Part shown: positions 7,281 to 7,350 of the stretch, in pieces
Position numbering within the stretch: the first letter of the stretch is position 1
Layout: every line of letters begins with the position of its first letter
Assembly (NCBI GenBank): GCA_002311925.1
Contig: DCAK01000027.1
Coordinates: 2,203 to 9,552, forward strand
Origin: Planctomycetes bacterium UBA1135
GTDB lineage: Bacteria; Planctomycetota; UBA1135
Length of the DNA: 7,350 nt
Reading direction: 5' to 3'
Translations under genes and position numbers: made by a program
Notes under the pieces: model-generated
Database searches by the model: none
What the model was told of the DNA's origin: nothing
Seen by the model: the letters and a program-made list of their open reading frames with translations, nothing else

Positions 7281-7350
7281 TCAGCGCAGGGTCACGGTGA
7301 CCGCATCGGTCAACGTGTCGTCGGCGAGAGCCTGGAAGTGAACCTCTCTA
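7281..7350 (-). CDS. C-terminal end of a converging gene, product unknown
   Basis: On the minus strand the frame is open from the window edge to a TGA (complement of 7281-7283), giving 22 codons that end in DAVTVTLR. The alternating Val/Thr ending looks like an edge beta strand of an exported or beta-rich protein, but this is too little to assign a family. The stop lies 17 nt beyond the end of the membrane protein gene, so the two genes converge and the four-gene operon must end here. The alternative is a chance open stretch. The absence of any plus-strand gene here and the protein-like composition favour a real gene end. Confidence 0.5.
   Translation of the reverse strand, partial: REVHFQALADDTLTDAVTVTLR

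Noticed and set aside
7266..7282. GGGG...CCCC and GACG...CGTC mini-hairpins between the convergent genes
   Set aside because: Stems are only 4 bp, the two compete with each other, and no T-tract follows on either strand. This is within chance for G+C-rich DNA.
6185..7300. 371-codon plus-strand frame spanning the heme domain and the membrane protein gene
   Set aside because: It runs across two genes in another frame. The translation is dominated by Ser/Pro/Arg with no domain, while the competing frames hold a CxxCH domain and a clear four-helix protein.
7290..7312. Two interlocking dyads (GGTCAC-G-GTGACC and TGACCG-CAT-CGGTCA) as a possible terminator or operator
   Set aside because: They fall within the last codons of the minus-strand gene and are explained by its repeated Val-Thr codons. 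Neither is followed by a T-run.

Overview
The window (about 7.35 kb, G+C-rich, roughly 60 % by eye) reads as part of a chromosome from a planctomycete-like bacterium or another member of the PVC superphylum. The evidence is the set of protein families. A DUF1549/DUF1553 cytochrome-type protein is followed directly by a Tat-exported DUF1501 protein. Next comes a giant ThuA / membrane-bound-dehydrogenase / CxxCH-heme fusion protein. These families are heavily expanded in Planctomycetota and Verrucomicrobiota. The assignment rests on recognising the families by eye and is not a taxonomic measurement.

Layout. Bases 1-1854 (+) hold the C-terminal two thirds of a DUF1549/DUF1553 protein whose start lies upstream of the window. 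Bases 1844-3238 (+) encode the DUF1501 protein, overlapping the first gene by 11 nt. Bases 3235-6699 (+) encode a 1154-residue multidomain protein starting at a GTG that overlaps the previous stop in a GTGA. Bases 6709-7263 (+) encode a 184-residue integral membrane protein of unknown function, which starts at TTG 9 nt after the previous stop. Bases 7281-7350 (-) hold the last 22 codons of a converging gene. There is no long intergenic region, RNA gene, mobile element, CRISPR array or recognisable promoter. Coding density is close to 100 %.

How the genes may work together. The overlaps and tiny gaps indicate one transcription unit of at least four genes with translational coupling. The first three products belong to exported families and two carry c-type heme motifs. 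The third also has a calcium-type beta-propeller, a carbohydrate-binding-like module and a C-terminal membrane anchor. A reasonable inference, not shown by the sequence, is a cell-envelope apparatus that binds and oxidises or desulfates a glycan and passes electrons through heme c towards the membrane. The small membrane protein would be a candidate partner.

Novelty. The domain architectures are largely ones already common, though biochemically unassigned, in PVC bacteria. I do not see a clearly unprecedented system. The points that most deserve a second look are the uncharacterised membrane protein, the C-terminal membrane anchor next to the heme domain, and the unusually short linker inside the DUF1553 domain.
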